Assembly: GCF_905171765.1 (NCBI RefSeq)
Contig: NC_053389.1
Coordinates: 219,796,624 to 219,860,623, forward strand
DNA from: Bufo bufo
Lineage: Eukaryota; Chordata; Amphibia; Anura; Bufonidae
Length of the DNA: 64,000 nt
Reading direction: 5' to 3'
Below are positions 1-11,478 of this stretch, one piece after another. The notes below the pieces were generated by a model. The model was not told where the DNA came from and searched no databases. It saw only the letters and a list, made by a program, of their open reading frames with translations. How positions within the stretch are numbered: the stretch's first letter is position 1; every line of letters begins with the position of its first letter. A program made the position numbers and the translations under genes.

Positions 1-2149
1 CAACCCAGAGAGAAGGCAGGGACAGTGCCCAGGTGTCCGGAGAGTGCAGGAGCTGTGTGAGGTCGTCCACAGACCTTGATCAGCCCTGCACTGAGGCTGT
101 ACAGCGCTGTATTGCGCTGTACAGCCTCTCTGGGGGAGGGGTGTATTTCTCCTGTAACTGGGGCTACTATGTCAGCCCCAGTTACAGGAGAAATCAACAG
201 TAAAAAAAAAAAAAAAAAAGTGAAGTAAATGTCCCCCAGAGGTCTTGTATGACCTTATGGGGGACAAAAAGTGTAAAATAAAAAATAGAAAAAATTAAAT
301 TAAAAAAAAAAGGTTTCACATGTAAAAAAAAAAATTCCCCAAGGAATAAAAAAAAAATTGAAAAAATAAAATAGACATATTTGGTATTGCCGCGTCCGTG
401 ATGGTCGGCTCTATAAATATATCACAATTTCGACCCAGTCCAATAAACACCATAAAAAAATAAAATAAAATAACTGTCAAAAAAGCCATTTTTGTCACCT
501 TACATCACAAAAAGTGCAACACCAAGTGATCAAAAAGGCGTATGTCCCACAAAATGGTACCAATAAAACCGTCACCTCATCCCGCAAAAAATGAGCCCCT
601 ATATAAGAAATTCTCTTAAAAAATTTAAAAAATATATAGCTCTTAGAACATGGAGACACTAAAACATCATTTTTTTGGTTTCAAAAATGCTATTATTGTG
701 TTAAAGTGAAATAAATTTGAAAAAAGTATACATATTAGGTTTTGGCGCGTCCGTAAAAACCAGCTCTATAAAAATATCACATGACCTAACCCCTCGGGTG
801 AACACCGTAAAAAAACTGTGTCAAAACAAGCAATTTTTGTCACCTTACATCACAAAAAGTGCAACACCAAGTGATCAGAAAGGCGTATGTCCCACAAAAT
901 GGTACCAATAAAACCGTCACCTCATTCCGCAAAAAATGAGCCCCTACATAAGAAAATCTCTGAAAAAAAAAAAAAAATATAGCTCTCAGAACATGGACAC
1001 ATTAAAACAATTTTTTTGTTTCAAAAATGATATTATTATGTAAAACTTTAATAAATAAGAAAAAGTATACATATTAGGTATCGCCACGTCCGTAAAAATT
1101 TGCTCTATAAAAATGGCACTTGACCGAACCCCTCAGGTAAACGCTGTAAAAATAAATAAATAAAAACTGTGCTAAAACAACAAATTCTTTGGTCACCTTG
1201 CCCCAAAAAGTGTTATAATGAATGATCAAAAAATCATATGTACCCAAAAATAGTACCAATAAAACTGGCACCTTATCCCCTAGATTCCAAAATGGGATCA
1301 CTTCTTGGGAGTTTCTACTGTAAGGGTGCATCAGGGGGGCTTCAAATGGGAGTTCCATGTGGAGTTCCTTTTCTTCTGCTCCCTGCCGTGTGCCCATAGA
1401 GCAGTTTATGACCACATGTGGGTGTTTCTGTAAACCGCTGAATTTGGGTAATAAATATTGAGTTTTGTTTGGCTGTTAACCATCGATGTGTTAAAGAAAA
1501 AATTGGATTAAAATGGAAAATCTGCCCAAAAAGTGAAATTTAAAAATTTGATCTCCATTTTCCTTTAATTCTTGTGGAACGCCTAAAGGGTTAACAAAGT
1601 TAGTAAAATCCGTTTTAAGTAACTTGAGGGGTGTAGTTTCTACAATGGGGTCATTTATGGGGGTATCCACTATGTAGGCCCCACAAAGTGACTTCAGACC
1701 TGAACTGGTCCTTAAAAAGTGGGTTTTGGCAATTTTGTTAAAAATTTGAAGAATTGCTTCGAAACTTCTAAGCCTTCTAACGTCCTAAAAAAATAAAATG
1801 ACATTTCAAAAATGATGCCAACATAAAGTAGACATATGGGGAATGTTAAGTAATAAATATTTTATGAGGTATCACTTTGTTTTAAAAGCAGAGAAATAGA
1901 AATTTAGAAAATTGCAAATTTTTCCAAATTTTTTATAAATTTGCGATTTTTTCATAAATAAAGGTGAATTATATTGACTCAAATTTATGACTATCATGAA
2001 GTACAATGTGTCACGAGAAAACAATCTCTGAATGACTTGGATAAGTAAAGGCGTTCCAAAGTTATTACCACATAAAGTGAGATATGTCAGTTTTGCAAAA
2101 TTAGGCCTGGTCAGGAAGGGGGCAAATGGCCCAGATGGGAAGTGGTTAA
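1..2149. repeat. AT-rich interspersed repeat ending in TTAA, left end outside window
   Basis: Non-coding repeat of a kind common in frog genomes. Its right end reads GGGAAGTGGTTAA, with TTAA at 2146-2149, the target duplication used by piggyBac and Kolobok transposons. The left end is not in the window. Three diverged copies of a module of about 340-355 bp start near 374, 731 and 1070; each begins with a motif like CATATTAGGT..GTCCGT and carries a block ending in GGTACCAATAAAA. A perfect 21-bp hairpin lies at 145-165/174-194, and a second at 92-105/112-125. No transposase is visible. Assignment to a TTAA-type DNA transposon rests only on the terminus and is an inference. Confidence 0.6.
145..194. 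repeat. Perfect 21-bp inverted repeat (hairpin)
   Basis: Arms 145-165 and 174-194 are exact reverse complements around an 8-nt loop. It lies in the left part of the AT-rich repeat and is probably internal structure of that element rather than a terminator or regulatory site. Confidence 0.8.
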
Positions 2150-3593
2150 GGAACCAAAAGTAATGGGTCAATTGGCTTCTCAGCTGTTCCATGGCCAGGT
2201 TGTGTTATTCCTGATCCCAAATACAATGAGTAGATTAAAGGTCCAGAGTTCATTTCAAGTGCTCTGTTTGCATTTGGAATCTGTTGCTGTCAACTCTCAA
2301 GATGAGATCCAAAGAGCTGTCACTATCAGTGAAGCAAGCCATCATTAGGCTGAAAAAAACAAAACAAACCTATCAGAGAGATAGCAAAAATATTAGGTGT
2401 GGCCAAAACAACTGTTTGGAACATTCTTAAAAAGAAGGAACGCATCGGTGAGCTCAGCAACACCAAAAGACCCGGAAGACCATGGAAAACAACTGTGGTG
2501 GATGACCAAAGAATTCTTTCCCTGGTGAAGAAAACACCCTTCACAACAGTTTGCCAGATCAAGAACACTCTCCAGGAGGTAGGTGTATGTGTGTCAAAGT
2601 CAACAATCAAGAGAAGACTTCACCAGAGTAAATACATAGGGTTCACCACAAGATGTAAACCATTGGTGAGCCTCAAAAACAAGAAGGCCAGATTAGAGTT
2701 TGCCAAAGGACATCTAAAAAAGCCTTCACAGTTCTGGAACAACATCCTATGGACAGATGAGACCAAGATCAACTTGTACCAGAGTGATGGGAAGAGAAGA
2801 GTATGGAGAAGGAAAGGAACTGCTCATGATCCTAAGCATACCACCTCATCAGTGAAGCATGGTGGTGGTAGTGTCATGGCGTGGGCATGTATGGCTGCCA
2901 ATGGAACTGGTTCTCTTGTATTTATTGATGATGTGACTGCTGACAAAAGCAGCAGGATGAATTCTGAAGTGTTTTGGGCAATATTATCTGCTCATATTCA
3001 GCCAAATGCTTCTGAACTCATTGGACGGCGCTTCACAGTGCAGATGGACAATGACCCAAAGCATACTGCAAAAGCAACCAAAGAGTTTTTTAAGGGAAAG
3101 AAGTGGAATGTTATGAAATGGCCAAGTCAATCACCTGACCTGAATCCGATAGAGCATGCATTTCACTTGGTGAAGACAAAACTGAAGGGAAAATGCCCCA
3201 AGACCAAGCAGGAACTGAAGACAGTTGCAGTAGAGGCATGGCAGAGCATCACCAGGGATGAAACCCAGCGTCTGGTGATGTCTATGCATTCCAGACTTCA
3301 GGCTGTAATTGACTGCAAAGGATTTGCAACCAAGTATTAAAAAGTGAAAGTTTGATTTATGATTATTATTCTGTCCCATTACTTTTGATTCCTTAACAAG
3401 TGGGAGGCACTTATGCAAACTGTTGTAATTCCTGCACCGTTCACCTGATTTGGATGTAAATACCCTCAAATTAAAGCTGACAGTCTGCAGTTAAAGCATA
3501 TCTTGTTCGTTTCATTTCAAATCCATTGTGGTTGTGTATAGAGCCAAAAATGTTAGAATTGTGTCGATGTCCCAATATTTATGGACCCGACTG
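2143..3593 (+). mobile_element. Tc1/mariner element A (Tc1-A), 5' truncated
   Basis: A Tc1-type transposon whose right inverted repeat is present: the sequence runs through CCCAATATTTATGGACC to GACTG at 3593, followed by the TA target at 3594-3595. The left terminal repeat is missing. The left side starts at AAGTGGTTAAGGAACCAAAAG, which is the reverse complement, with substitutions, of the block at about 3378-3405 in the right arm, so roughly 190 bp of left arm has been lost. The junction is with the TTAA end of the preceding repeat. A transposase pseudogene fills the middle. Confidence 0.9.
2302..3340 (+). pseudogene. Tc1 transposase (Tc1-A), frameshifted
   Basis: Transposase that would bind the terminal repeats and perform cut-and-paste at TA. 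The natural start is ATG 2302 (MRSKELSLSVKQAIIRLKK), opening the paired-like helix-turn-helix. An extra A in the run near 2352-2365 shifts the frame, and the rest reads from about 2370 to TAA 3338-3340 without further stops. The GRPR-like linker appears as KRPGRPWK. The catalytic triad is visible: D in ILWTDETKIN, D in VQMDNDPKH, and E in SPDLNPIEH, with 34 residues between the last two, the Tc1 DD34E spacing. About 345 residues would be full length. Apart from the single frameshift the protein is intact, but the 5' terminal repeat is lost, so the copy cannot be mobile as it stands. Confidence 0.92.
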
Positions 3594-3813
3594 TACCTTC
3601 ATATTGACTGATCACTGCCAACAAGTGTATGGACTTTAGGAATAGATGCTCCCCTATAGAGAAAATAACATGTACAGATGTTTTCAAACTTACCTGTCCT
3701 TTATCACAGAATACTATTGGAATAATTGTTTCCGTCTTTCTAAATAAAACGTAGTCACTGCCTAATAGGACGGTAAATAGAAAATAATAAATCTTTAATA
3801 TAAACACTTGTAA

Positions 3814-4095
3814 GGGTCCATTCACACATCCGTTTGTGTTTTGTGGATCCGCAAGTGTGTTTTGTGGATCCACAAAACACAGACACCGGCAATGTGCGTT
3901 CCGCATTTTGCGGACCGCACATCGCCGGCACTCTCATAGAAAATGCCTTTTCTTGTCCGCAATTGCAGACAAAAATAGGACATATTCTATTTTTTTGCGG
4001 AACAGAATTGCGTAACCGGAAGTGCGGTTCCGCAAATGCGGATCCGGATAGCACATTCCGGCCCCATTGAAAATGAATTGGTCCGCACCTGACCC
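3814..4095. mobile_element. Harbinger-type MITE (GGGTCCATTCACAC family)
   Basis: Short non-coding element starting GGGTCCATTCACAC after TAA (3811-3813) and ending in GACCC followed by TTA. It is rich in GCGGACC/GGTCCGC and GCGGATCC motifs that fold on themselves, the signature of this frog repeat group. Related ends occur at 23651, 36042 and 45306. No protein. The PIF/Harbinger assignment is inferred from the TAA target duplications of sister elements; here the right flank does not match exactly. Confidence 0.6.
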
Positions 4096-5464
4096 TTAAA
4101 AATTGGCTAATCCCTCTCAAAGTGTATAGAGATAGGCAGATGGGATCTTTACAAAATGGGGGTCAGAGTAGATCCTTATGGCCCCCAATAGAATGACTGT
4201 GGGCTCTCTACAAACTGCTTTATGGATGTACACAGTGGTCTATACGTCAGCCACAATCATATCTCACTCCGTTGGTGGTGGCATAACGGCGAATAAACAC
4301 AGCGCACTTAAGTTACATTCATCAGGAGTCCCTATCAAGCAAACCTAAGGAAAATATCCCTCTGGTGTCTGTTTCTGCCCACCACACTGGTCGCCTAGGG
4401 GACTCCTTACTACCATTATAATAGAAGCTACCTAACTAAACCCAGCCCTCACTTGACGTGTTTCTGGCTGCCCTGTGTCGGGCACCTCTTCAAGAGCAAT
4501 GGGCAAAGCGGTGCAGAGTAACAGGTACGCTGCCTACTCCTAAGACCTAGCGGAGGATGCTGCACGTGTGTTGTGCAGCCGTATCGGCGCTGGTATGGCC
4601 TTTCCACTTACCTTTCCACAAATTCAGTGCATCCTCACGCAGACACATATAGCATAAACAATAGTAAGGGGAGCTTTTATTATTTTAAATTTTTTTATTT
4701 AACAGCCATCTCAAACCATCCAGTGATGTCTTGACCTAAGAGGAAAGGAAGGATACATCTGTATGTACATAATGGTTCAGTCTGCTTAAAGAACATCTGT
4801 CAGCAGATTTGTACCTATGATACTGGTCCCATGTTCATATGTGCCTGCAAGTTTTAATATATGCAAATGAGCCTCTAGGAGCAACGTGGGTGTTGTCATT
4901 TAACCTAGAGGCTCTGCTCTCTCTGCAGCTACTGCGCCATCTGCACTTTGATTGACAGGACTAGGCAGTGAAAACATCATCACGTCCTTTAAAACACAAA
5001 TTACAGATGCCTTTTAAACACAAATTATAAATGTGCCTTAGCCTGGCACCATCCAAACAACCTGCTCTCTTCTTAGATATATATTCCAATAACATAAGTC
5101 TAATTCAGACAACTGGAATATGAGAGGTTTTTTTTAGGGTCCTTGTTATGGCCACCATGACCTGACAACTATGGGTTTAATGATCCGAACTTACGGCATC
5201 ATATACGCACAGTTGTGTGCATGAGGCCTAAGACAGACCCTAAAATAAGCCCACAAGTCTGGCTGTCTGAAGGCGGACTGACTTGGACTATAATTTACCA
5301 ATCTAAATGTCTCTGCATCTCTCCCAAGACTGCCTCTCAGTTCTCAAACAGCACAGAACTTCATCATTTGGTGCCTTTACCTCCTTGTCTTGACTTCTTT
5401 AGCAGTCTTTTGCCCCCTGCTGCTTGAGCAGATGGAACCTAATGGCAATGCAGCATGGAGGTGC
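4096..5464. other. No gene; anonymous sequence with a TTAA-element fragment
   Basis: No coding signal. From 4786 a sequence begins TTAAAGAACATCTGTCAGC, the look of a T2/Kolobok-type MITE left end, and remains recognisable to about 4975. The matching right end is not visible, so it is a fragment. A short duplication (ACACAAATTA... near 4996-5030) follows. The rest, 4096-4785 and 5031-5464, shows nothing I can assign. Confidence 0.5.
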
Positions 5465-5580
5465 AGTCAGTTATATGACAGATAATATGAGAGTGTGCCA
5501 CAATGAGAGACACTGTATTATACAGTATGACAGATAAAGCACAAGTGTGCCACAAAGAGACGCAGTCTATTATCCATCAT
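5465..5580. repeat. Diverged minisatellite fragment
   Basis: About two units of a sequence with GACAGATAA, GTGTGCCACAA and GAGACGCAGTCTA motifs, matching in pattern the 47-bp minisatellite at 8858-9180. Probably a degenerate island of the same array. Confidence 0.5.
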
Positions 5581-5860
5581 AATTAAAAGGGATTTGCCAT
5601 TCAGTTTGAATTGACCACCTTTTATTAATCCTATTGTTTAGCGATCTTTAAGCGATGTAGTGCATTTACCTGTATTGCCAATTTCACCGGCTCCAGAATG
5701 TAGTGATATGACCCCATCCACTCTGGTCTCTGTCCTGTGACATCAAATCTGTTTGCTTTCAGTCTGGCCCTCCACTCTCTGCAGTGTCCTGCTGCGTGAA
5801 CACCCATCCAATTAGCCCGGGAGGGGAGAAGGCAGGTCTCTCTGGTCCTCTGGCTTTTAA

Positions 5861-6330
5861 AGGGGTTATGCCATGATTCATATAAAAATGAAATTCAGGA
5901 CTCATATAGTACATGACAATCTTTTTCTGACAAAGCTAAAACTATCCCTTTACCTCACATGGATCCAGAGATCTCCCTGTTCACTGCTCCAATTGCTCTG
6001 CTTTATTACCTTCAGTCTGACAGCTCACGGGGCGTGTCCTTTCTCAGGAGGTGTGTTATTTTTGCTGTAGCACTTTCCCTGTAACTGCCACAGCTTCTAG
6101 CAGATGATTTGGCTGGTGGCAGTTCAAGATTTAAACTGAGCACGTGGGACCACCTCAGAGAGGTGGACAAAAAATAAGGAAAAGAACAAACAGCAGGTGG
6201 TGCTATACACATACATTTTATTGAATAACTCGGTAGCTATACAAAATTTTTAATAAGATGCAATTACAAAAGTATTCAGATCGAGGTGTTGGTTTGATAA
6301 ATGTAGAATATGTTTTGTGGCACAACCCCT
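5861..6330. mobile_element. T2/Kolobok-like MITE with TTAA target duplication
   Basis: A 470-bp element flanked by TTAA at 5857-5860 and 6331-6334. Left end AGGGGTTATGCCATGATTC and right end GTGGCACAACCCCT form an inverted repeat with mismatches. The TTAAAGGGG start is the hallmark of T2-type MITEs described in Xenopus. No protein. A decayed second copy is at 20325-20738. Confidence 0.8.
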
Positions 6331-6334
6331 TTAA

Positions 6335-7282
6335 GAAGGGGAACTACTGACACATGCACAAACACTTTACAGCTCTACGGAAAAGACAGAGGATATGAGG
6401 GACCTACCTTTGCCCTAACCATGCCAATTAGATAGGCGTTCATACTTTAGGACACTGTAGAGACCAGAACACCAGGATGGAGACAAATGGACATGACATC
6501 ACAGGAATTTACAGAGAACAGACCGGATGAGGTCCCATGAATAAACCGAAACAAATAAGCCTCAAAAAGCAATATTACACAACCCGCTCCAATTGAACAA
6601 CAACCTATACAAAACCCTATAACAGAGAAAAAGTAAGCAGGACTCAGAACCTTGTATATTTAAATATTACATTCCTTATTGCAGCATATATAAATAAATA
6701 TGTAGACATAAATCATATAAAATGAGAACAAAACATCTAGATATGGAGCAATGTCAACAAACGCCTTACTGAGTATGGATCCCAAAGAAACCACATAGCT
6801 CCCACAAAAGGTGGAAATACATGTACACAACACAATGGTAGGTAAGCCTGTACCAATACAAATAATATCAGAAAATAATGATATAAAATCTACATGGCAA
6901 ACCTAATGCTACAGAGGGGATTAAGTAACATAACCACTCAAAGGTTAACCACCCCTAAGTCACTGTAGGACCAGGAGAAACATAATGGCAAAAGAAAAAA
7001 AAAAAGAAAATATAACAAAAATCGAGGTAAGGACAATAACCAACCTGTGGACATGTTTGAGGGAGCTTGGTGCAAGGGGTCGAGGAACACACCTCGTCGC
7101 GCGTTTTGCCTTGGCTTCGTCAGGAGGCTAGATGAGGATGAGGTCCCATGACCACATTCCAGCGCAGACAAAATTGGAGATATAAGTAAATACACTACCT
7201 TACAAAGTGAAAATTCACCAAACCATACAATAAATAAAAGGTGGTTGATAGAAACCAGAAAAGCCCTCAAAGTCTGAAGCAT
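6335..7282. other. No gene; anonymous sequence
   Basis: No open frame or repeat boundary that I can support. On the minus strand, 7070-7140 contains CCTGACGAAGCC followed by AAAACGCGCGACG, a motif combination (DGAAGCC..AAACGCG) that recurs in frog interspersed repeats, so part of this stretch is probably an old repeat of unknown class. Confidence 0.4.
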
Positions 7283-7301
7283 AGAGAGGCAGTCTACTGT
7301 A

Positions 7302-8857
7302 CAATCGTGGCCAAAAGTTTTGAGAATTACATAAATATTGGAAATTGGAAAAGTTGCTGCTTAAGTTTTTATAATAGCAATTTGCATATACTCCAGAATG
7401 TTATGAAGAGTGATCAGATGAATTGCATAGTCCTTCTTTGCTAGGAAAATTAACTTAATCCCCAAAAAAACTTTCCACTGCAATTCATTGCTGTCATTAA
7501 AGGACCTGCTCAGATCATTTCAGTAATCGTCTTGTTAACTCAGGTGAGAATGTTGACGAGCACAAGGCTGGAGATCATTATGTCAGGCTGATTGGGTTAA
7601 AATGGCAGACTTGACATGTTAAAAGGAGGGTGATGCTTGAAATCATTGTTCTTCCATTGTTAACCATGGTGACCTGCAAAGAAACGCGTGCAGCCATCAT
7701 TGCGTTGCATAAAAATGGCTTCACAGGCAAGGATATTGTGGCTACTAAGATTGCACCTCAATCAACAATTTATAGGATCATCAAGAACTTCAAGGAAAGA
7801 GATTCAATTCTTGTTAAGAAGGCTTCATGGCGTCCATTAAAGTCCAGCAAGCGCCAGGATCGTCTCCTAAAGAGGATTCAGCTGTGGGATCGGAGTGCCA
7901 CCAGTGCAGAGCTTGCTCAGGAATGGCAGCAGGCAGGTGTGAGCACATCTGCACGCACAGTGAGGCGAAGACTTTTGGAAGATGGCCTGGTGTCAAGAAG
8001 GGAAGCAAAGAAGCCACTTCTCTCCAAAAAAACCATCAGGGACAGATTGATCTTCTGCAGAAAGTATGGTGAATGGACTGCTGAGGACTGGGGCAAAGTC
8101 ATATTCTCCGATGAAGCCTCTTTCCGATTGTTTGGGGCATCAGGAAAAAGGCTTGTCCGGAGAAGAAAAGGTGAGCGCTACCATCAGTCCTGTGTCATGC
8201 CAACAGTAAAGCATCCTGAGACCATTCATGTGTGGGGTTGCTTCTCATCCAAGTGAGTGGGCTCACTCACAATTTTGCCCAAAAACACAGCCATGAAAAA
8301 AGAATGGTACCAAAACACCCTCCAACAGCAACTTCTTCCAACAATCCAACAACAGTTTGGTGAAGAACAATGCATTTTCCAGCACGATGGAGCAACGTGC
8401 CATAAGGCAAAAGTGATAATTAAGTGGCTCGGGGACCAAAACGTTGACATTTTGGGTCCATGGCCTGGAAACTCCCCAGATCTTAATTCCATTGAGAACT
8501 TGTGGTCAATCCTCAAGAGGCGGGTGGACAAACAAAAACCCACTAATTCTGACAAACTCCAAGAAGTGATTATGAAAGAATGGGTTTCTATCAGTCAGGA
8601 ATTGGCCCAGAATTTGATTGAGAGCATGCCCAGTCGAATTGCAGAGGTCCTGGAAAAGAAGGGCCAACACGGCAAATACTGACTCTTTGCATAAATGTCA
8701 TGTAATTGTCGATAAAAGCCTTTGAAACGTATGAAGTGCGTGTAATTATATTTCACTACATCACAGAAACAACTGAAACAAAGATCTAAAAGCAGTTTAG
8801 CAGCAAACTTTGTGAAAACTAATATTTGTGTCATTCTCAAAACTTTGGCCACTACTG
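7302..8857 (+). mobile_element. Tc1/mariner element B (Tc1-B), full length
   Basis: Both ends are present: left CAATCGTGGCCAAAAGTTTT and the inverted right end AACTTTGGCCACTACTG, each flanked by TA (7300-7301 and 8858-8859). Length 1556 bp, normal for an autonomous Tc1 element. It carries a transposase with one in-frame stop. This looks like the best-preserved Tc1 copy in the window. Confidence 0.95.
7633..8682 (+). pseudogene. Tc1 transposase (Tc1-B), one nonsense codon
   Basis: Transposase of Tc1-B. ATG 7633 is the first start in frame; ATG 7666 is the alternative. The N-terminal half has the helix-turn-helix region (CKETRAAIIALHKNGFTG and later SARTVRRRLLEDGL). Catalytic residues are D160 in IFSDEASF, D252 in FQHDGATCH and E288 in DLNSIENLW, with 35 residues between the last two by my count. 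The reading frame is continuous to TGA 8680-8682 apart from TGA at 8254-8256, after GCFSSK and before VGSLTILPK. Relatives carry Gly (GGA) there as I remember it, so a single G-to-T change would explain the stop. About 350 codons in all. Not functional as it stands without readthrough. Confidence 0.93.
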
Positions 8858-9180
8858 TACAGCAGATAATATGAGAATGTGTAGCAAGGAGAGGCAGTCA
8901 ACAGTACAGCAGGTAATAAAATAATGTGTAATAAGGAGAGGCACTCTACTGAACAGAAGGTAATACAATAATGTGCAACAAGGAGAGGCAGTCAACAGTA
9001 CAGCACATAATAGAGTGATGTATAACAAGGAGATGCAGTCTACAGTACAGCAGATAATAGAATAATGCAATAAGAGACACTCTACTGTACAGCAGGTAAT
9101 AAAATAATGTGTAACAAGGAGAGGCAATCTACTGTACAGCAGATAATAGAGTAACGTATAACAAGAAGATGCAGTCTACT

Positions 9181-9345
9181 TGTGACGAATACCACACCTC
9201 GTGCCCGCTTGACGTCTCCTACGTTGAGCTCACGAGACGCGGTATGGTCACGGGTTACCAAAAACATGACGTTTACGCCCTCCAGAGGAGCAGGTACGGT
9301 CAGCTTGGTACAGTTTACACATACACCTCCTGTCCACTCTGGCAC
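9181..9345 (-). repeat. LTR fragment of the Ty3/gypsy element
   Basis: Starts TGTGACGAATACCACACC directly after the minisatellite and matches 11479-11640 closely: shared CACGARACGCGGTATGGTCA, CCCTCCAGAGGAGCAG and GGTACAGTTTACACAT. In the minus orientation this is the LTR end ..GGTATTCGTCACA. It marks the left edge of the element and is truncated on the right. Confidence 0.75.
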
Positions 9346-9890
9346 AAGCTGAGAGGCAGAGGGGCTTCAGCACAGCTGACAAGAATGACCCCCTCCCCAC
9401 TAAGGGGAGAGGCACACATTACATCCCCCACCCCCACATCCCCATCAACAGGCATGTTAAATTCAAGTGGTACTATATCTACTATTGGATTCAATGGAAG
9501 CTCTTAGCGCACATTTTGATCAAACTTGTGTCGGGCCCATCCACCACGCGTCAAGGTGGCTTCCGCGGACGGGTCCCTATCACTAATATACCGCCTCTCT
9601 TGGACTTATCCAAGTCCACATTATCAGGGCAGTGAAGGAACCAGCTTCATTTGTACTTTGCTCAGAAGCTCCAGGCAGATGGGCGTGTGCTCAGTCTAAA
9701 AGAGGCGCCACCCTCAGATAAATATTACAAGAAAGTTTAGACTGGCATATTCTTATTCATAATCATAGTCATGGGTGCACATCCATAAGGCAAACATAAT
9801 AAATAAATAAATAAATAATGGCTGTACAAACATATAAGCAGTAAAACTGAGAAATGGGGATCATTCTAAATTCAAGTGGTACTATACCTA
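9346..9890. other. No gene; remains of the gypsy element, pol missing
   Basis: Between the LTR fragment and the protease there is no reverse transcriptase, RNase H or integrase sequence. A direct repeat AAATTCAAGTGGTACTATA occurs near 9461 and 9869, so about 400 bp between the copies may be a secondary insertion or duplication. A short (AATA)n run lies at 9799-9818. Confidence 0.5.
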
Positions 9891-11281
9891 TTATTCATCA
9901 GGAGGGGTCCTTACATCACATTCTGGGGAATCGGACCTCGGGGTGTCAGCGGCCACGTACTTAGACACAAGTTGCCCCAGGTCCGTCCCCAGCAAAACAC
10001 TGGCGGGGATATTTGCAGATACCCCCACCTCTCTTACTCCTCGACCGGCGCCCCAGTCCATATAGACTTTGGTGATGGGCAGCGCCGGTTCTACTCCTCC
10101 AATCCCGGAGACAGTAGGGATCTCCCGGGCAGTAAATCATGGGTTGCCACCAGTTCAGGCCGTACCAGCGTCATCTCAGCGCCGGTGTCTCTAAGTCCCA
10201 TGGCCACGGCCTGGCCCACGGTGACCGGTTGCAAATTGTCAAGGAACCTCCCACCAACCCCACCCAAACACACCACAGTGGATGGTTTCCGGGTTGATGA
10301 CTGGGACGGATCCCTCGGGCGCTGGGGACACATGGCTTTGAAGTGTCCTGGCTTCCGATCTCGGAGGTACTGCTGGAGATCCTCTGGGCAATTCCACAAG
10401 AACTGTTCTGTGGTGATGAACTCCTTCAGCTGCTGGACGGTGGTGAGCTCCAATCCGGTGGTCCATTGGTCGACCGCTCTCAGCAAGGCCCGCATGTGAT
10501 CGGCCCAGCTCTGGGTAGAACCTCGGTGCAAATTCCTGAGCTTTTTCCAGTACGACTCAGGGGTTAAGTTATACTGCCTGACCAGAGCCTGTTTGATGTC
10601 CTCATAGCTCAGGATGGTCTCACTGGGCAGGTACCTGAAGATTTCAAGGGCTTTTCCCCTGAGCTGTGGTGGGAGAAATCTGACCCACTGGTTCTCTGGC
10701 AGCTGGTACTGATGGCAGGCCGTCTCAAATGCCAACAAAAAGGTGTCTAGATCCCCATCTTTGTCCAGTAGGGGGAAGTCCTCCGCCCGCAGTTTGGGAA
10801 TCCGGCCCTCTGGAGACTCACATTGGGCTGGGGAGGGCTGCTGGAATTGGAGCTTCAGCTGGAGCATTTGTAGCTCGGCCTGTGCTTGCTCGTGACGTTC
10901 TGCAGCCTCTGCTCACTCGCGACACTCTGCAACCTCTGCTCACTCGCGACTCTCTGCAGCCTCTGCTTGCTCGCGACGCTCTGCAGCCACCAGTAGGAGC
11001 TCAGAGGTTGCCTGGTCTCCGGCCTGGAGACGGTCCATGGCAGCTTGTAGGAGAGCAGCTGAGCTGGCTTGGCTAGGGGGATGCGCAGGTGGCGTGAGGC
11101 CCACCATGGACCTCACCTCCGGCAACTGGCTCCTTGGGGAGCTTTGGCTGTGCTTCCCCTCGCCTTGAAGAAAATCGCCTTCCACCTCCTCTCTGCCCCC
11201 TATCTGGACTACGTCTTCCCCGCCATCATTCATAGCATCGGCCATCTCCTTAGCTTTGCTCCTTGTGATAGTGGCCGTCAT
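9891..11281 (-). pseudogene. Ty3/gypsy gag-protease with SCAN-like capsid domain
   Basis: Antisense gag-pro. Start ATG 11279-11281 (MTATITRSKAKEMADAM). Residues 1-114 lead into a Glu/Arg/Ala-rich coiled-coil (AERREQAEAAESRE) interrupted by two in-frame TGA stops between 10868 and 10942, each in the context GAG-TGA-GCA, which a CGA-to-TGA CpG change would explain. From 10867 the capsid runs FPLLDKDGDLDTFLLAFE..; its C-terminal part (YWKKLRNL.., LKEFITTEQFLWNCPEDLQQ) resembles the SCAN domain, as known for Gmr1-like gypsy elements. The zinc knuckle is cut: only GHFKAMC remains. An aspartic protease begins at LRDTGAEMTLV. A frameshift near 10091 moves the protease to another frame (VYMDWGAGRG.., VLLGTDLGQLV), ending at TAA 9891-9893. 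No pol follows. Confidence 0.88.
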
Positions 11282-11478
11282 TGCAACGGATGGTCACTAA
11301 CACAGACTGCAACCTGATGCCCACACACCTTATTGTATTTGCACTCAGACTGTCTAGTGTTGAACTGATCTTAAGACTCCAGCGGCAAAAGCTACTGCTG
11401 GTCGTCTTTAGTGTCTGGCAGTATGGGTCTCACACTCACACACACTAGTATCTCGATCCCACTTTGCTGCCACTAATA
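11282..11478 (-). other. Gypsy leader between 5' LTR and gag
   Basis: Untranslated leader read on the minus strand. The LTR ends at 11479 (..TTTGTCACA) and the next bases, TATTAGTGGCAGCAAAGTGG, occupy the primer-binding-site position, although I cannot name the tRNA. The segment around TAA 11372-11374 (GATCTTAAGACTCC) is the unoccupied counterpart of the MITE insertion at 13319. Confidence 0.65.

Larger units (their letters stand above)
7283..9180. repeat. 47-bp minisatellite, split by Tc1-B
   Basis: Units of about 47 bp with motif TACAGCAGATAATA..AATGTGTARCAAGGAGAGGCAGTCWAC run from 8858 to 9180, about seven copies. The partial unit at 7283-7301 (GAGAGGCAGTCTACTGTA) is the left side of the same array. 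Tc1-B at 7302-8857 sits exactly inside one unit, at the TA of CTGTACAG. Confidence 0.85.

Noticed and set aside
9876..10499. 207-codon plus-strand frame opposite gag
   Set aside because: It is the shadow of the antisense gag-protease, which has recognisable domains; the plus frame has none.
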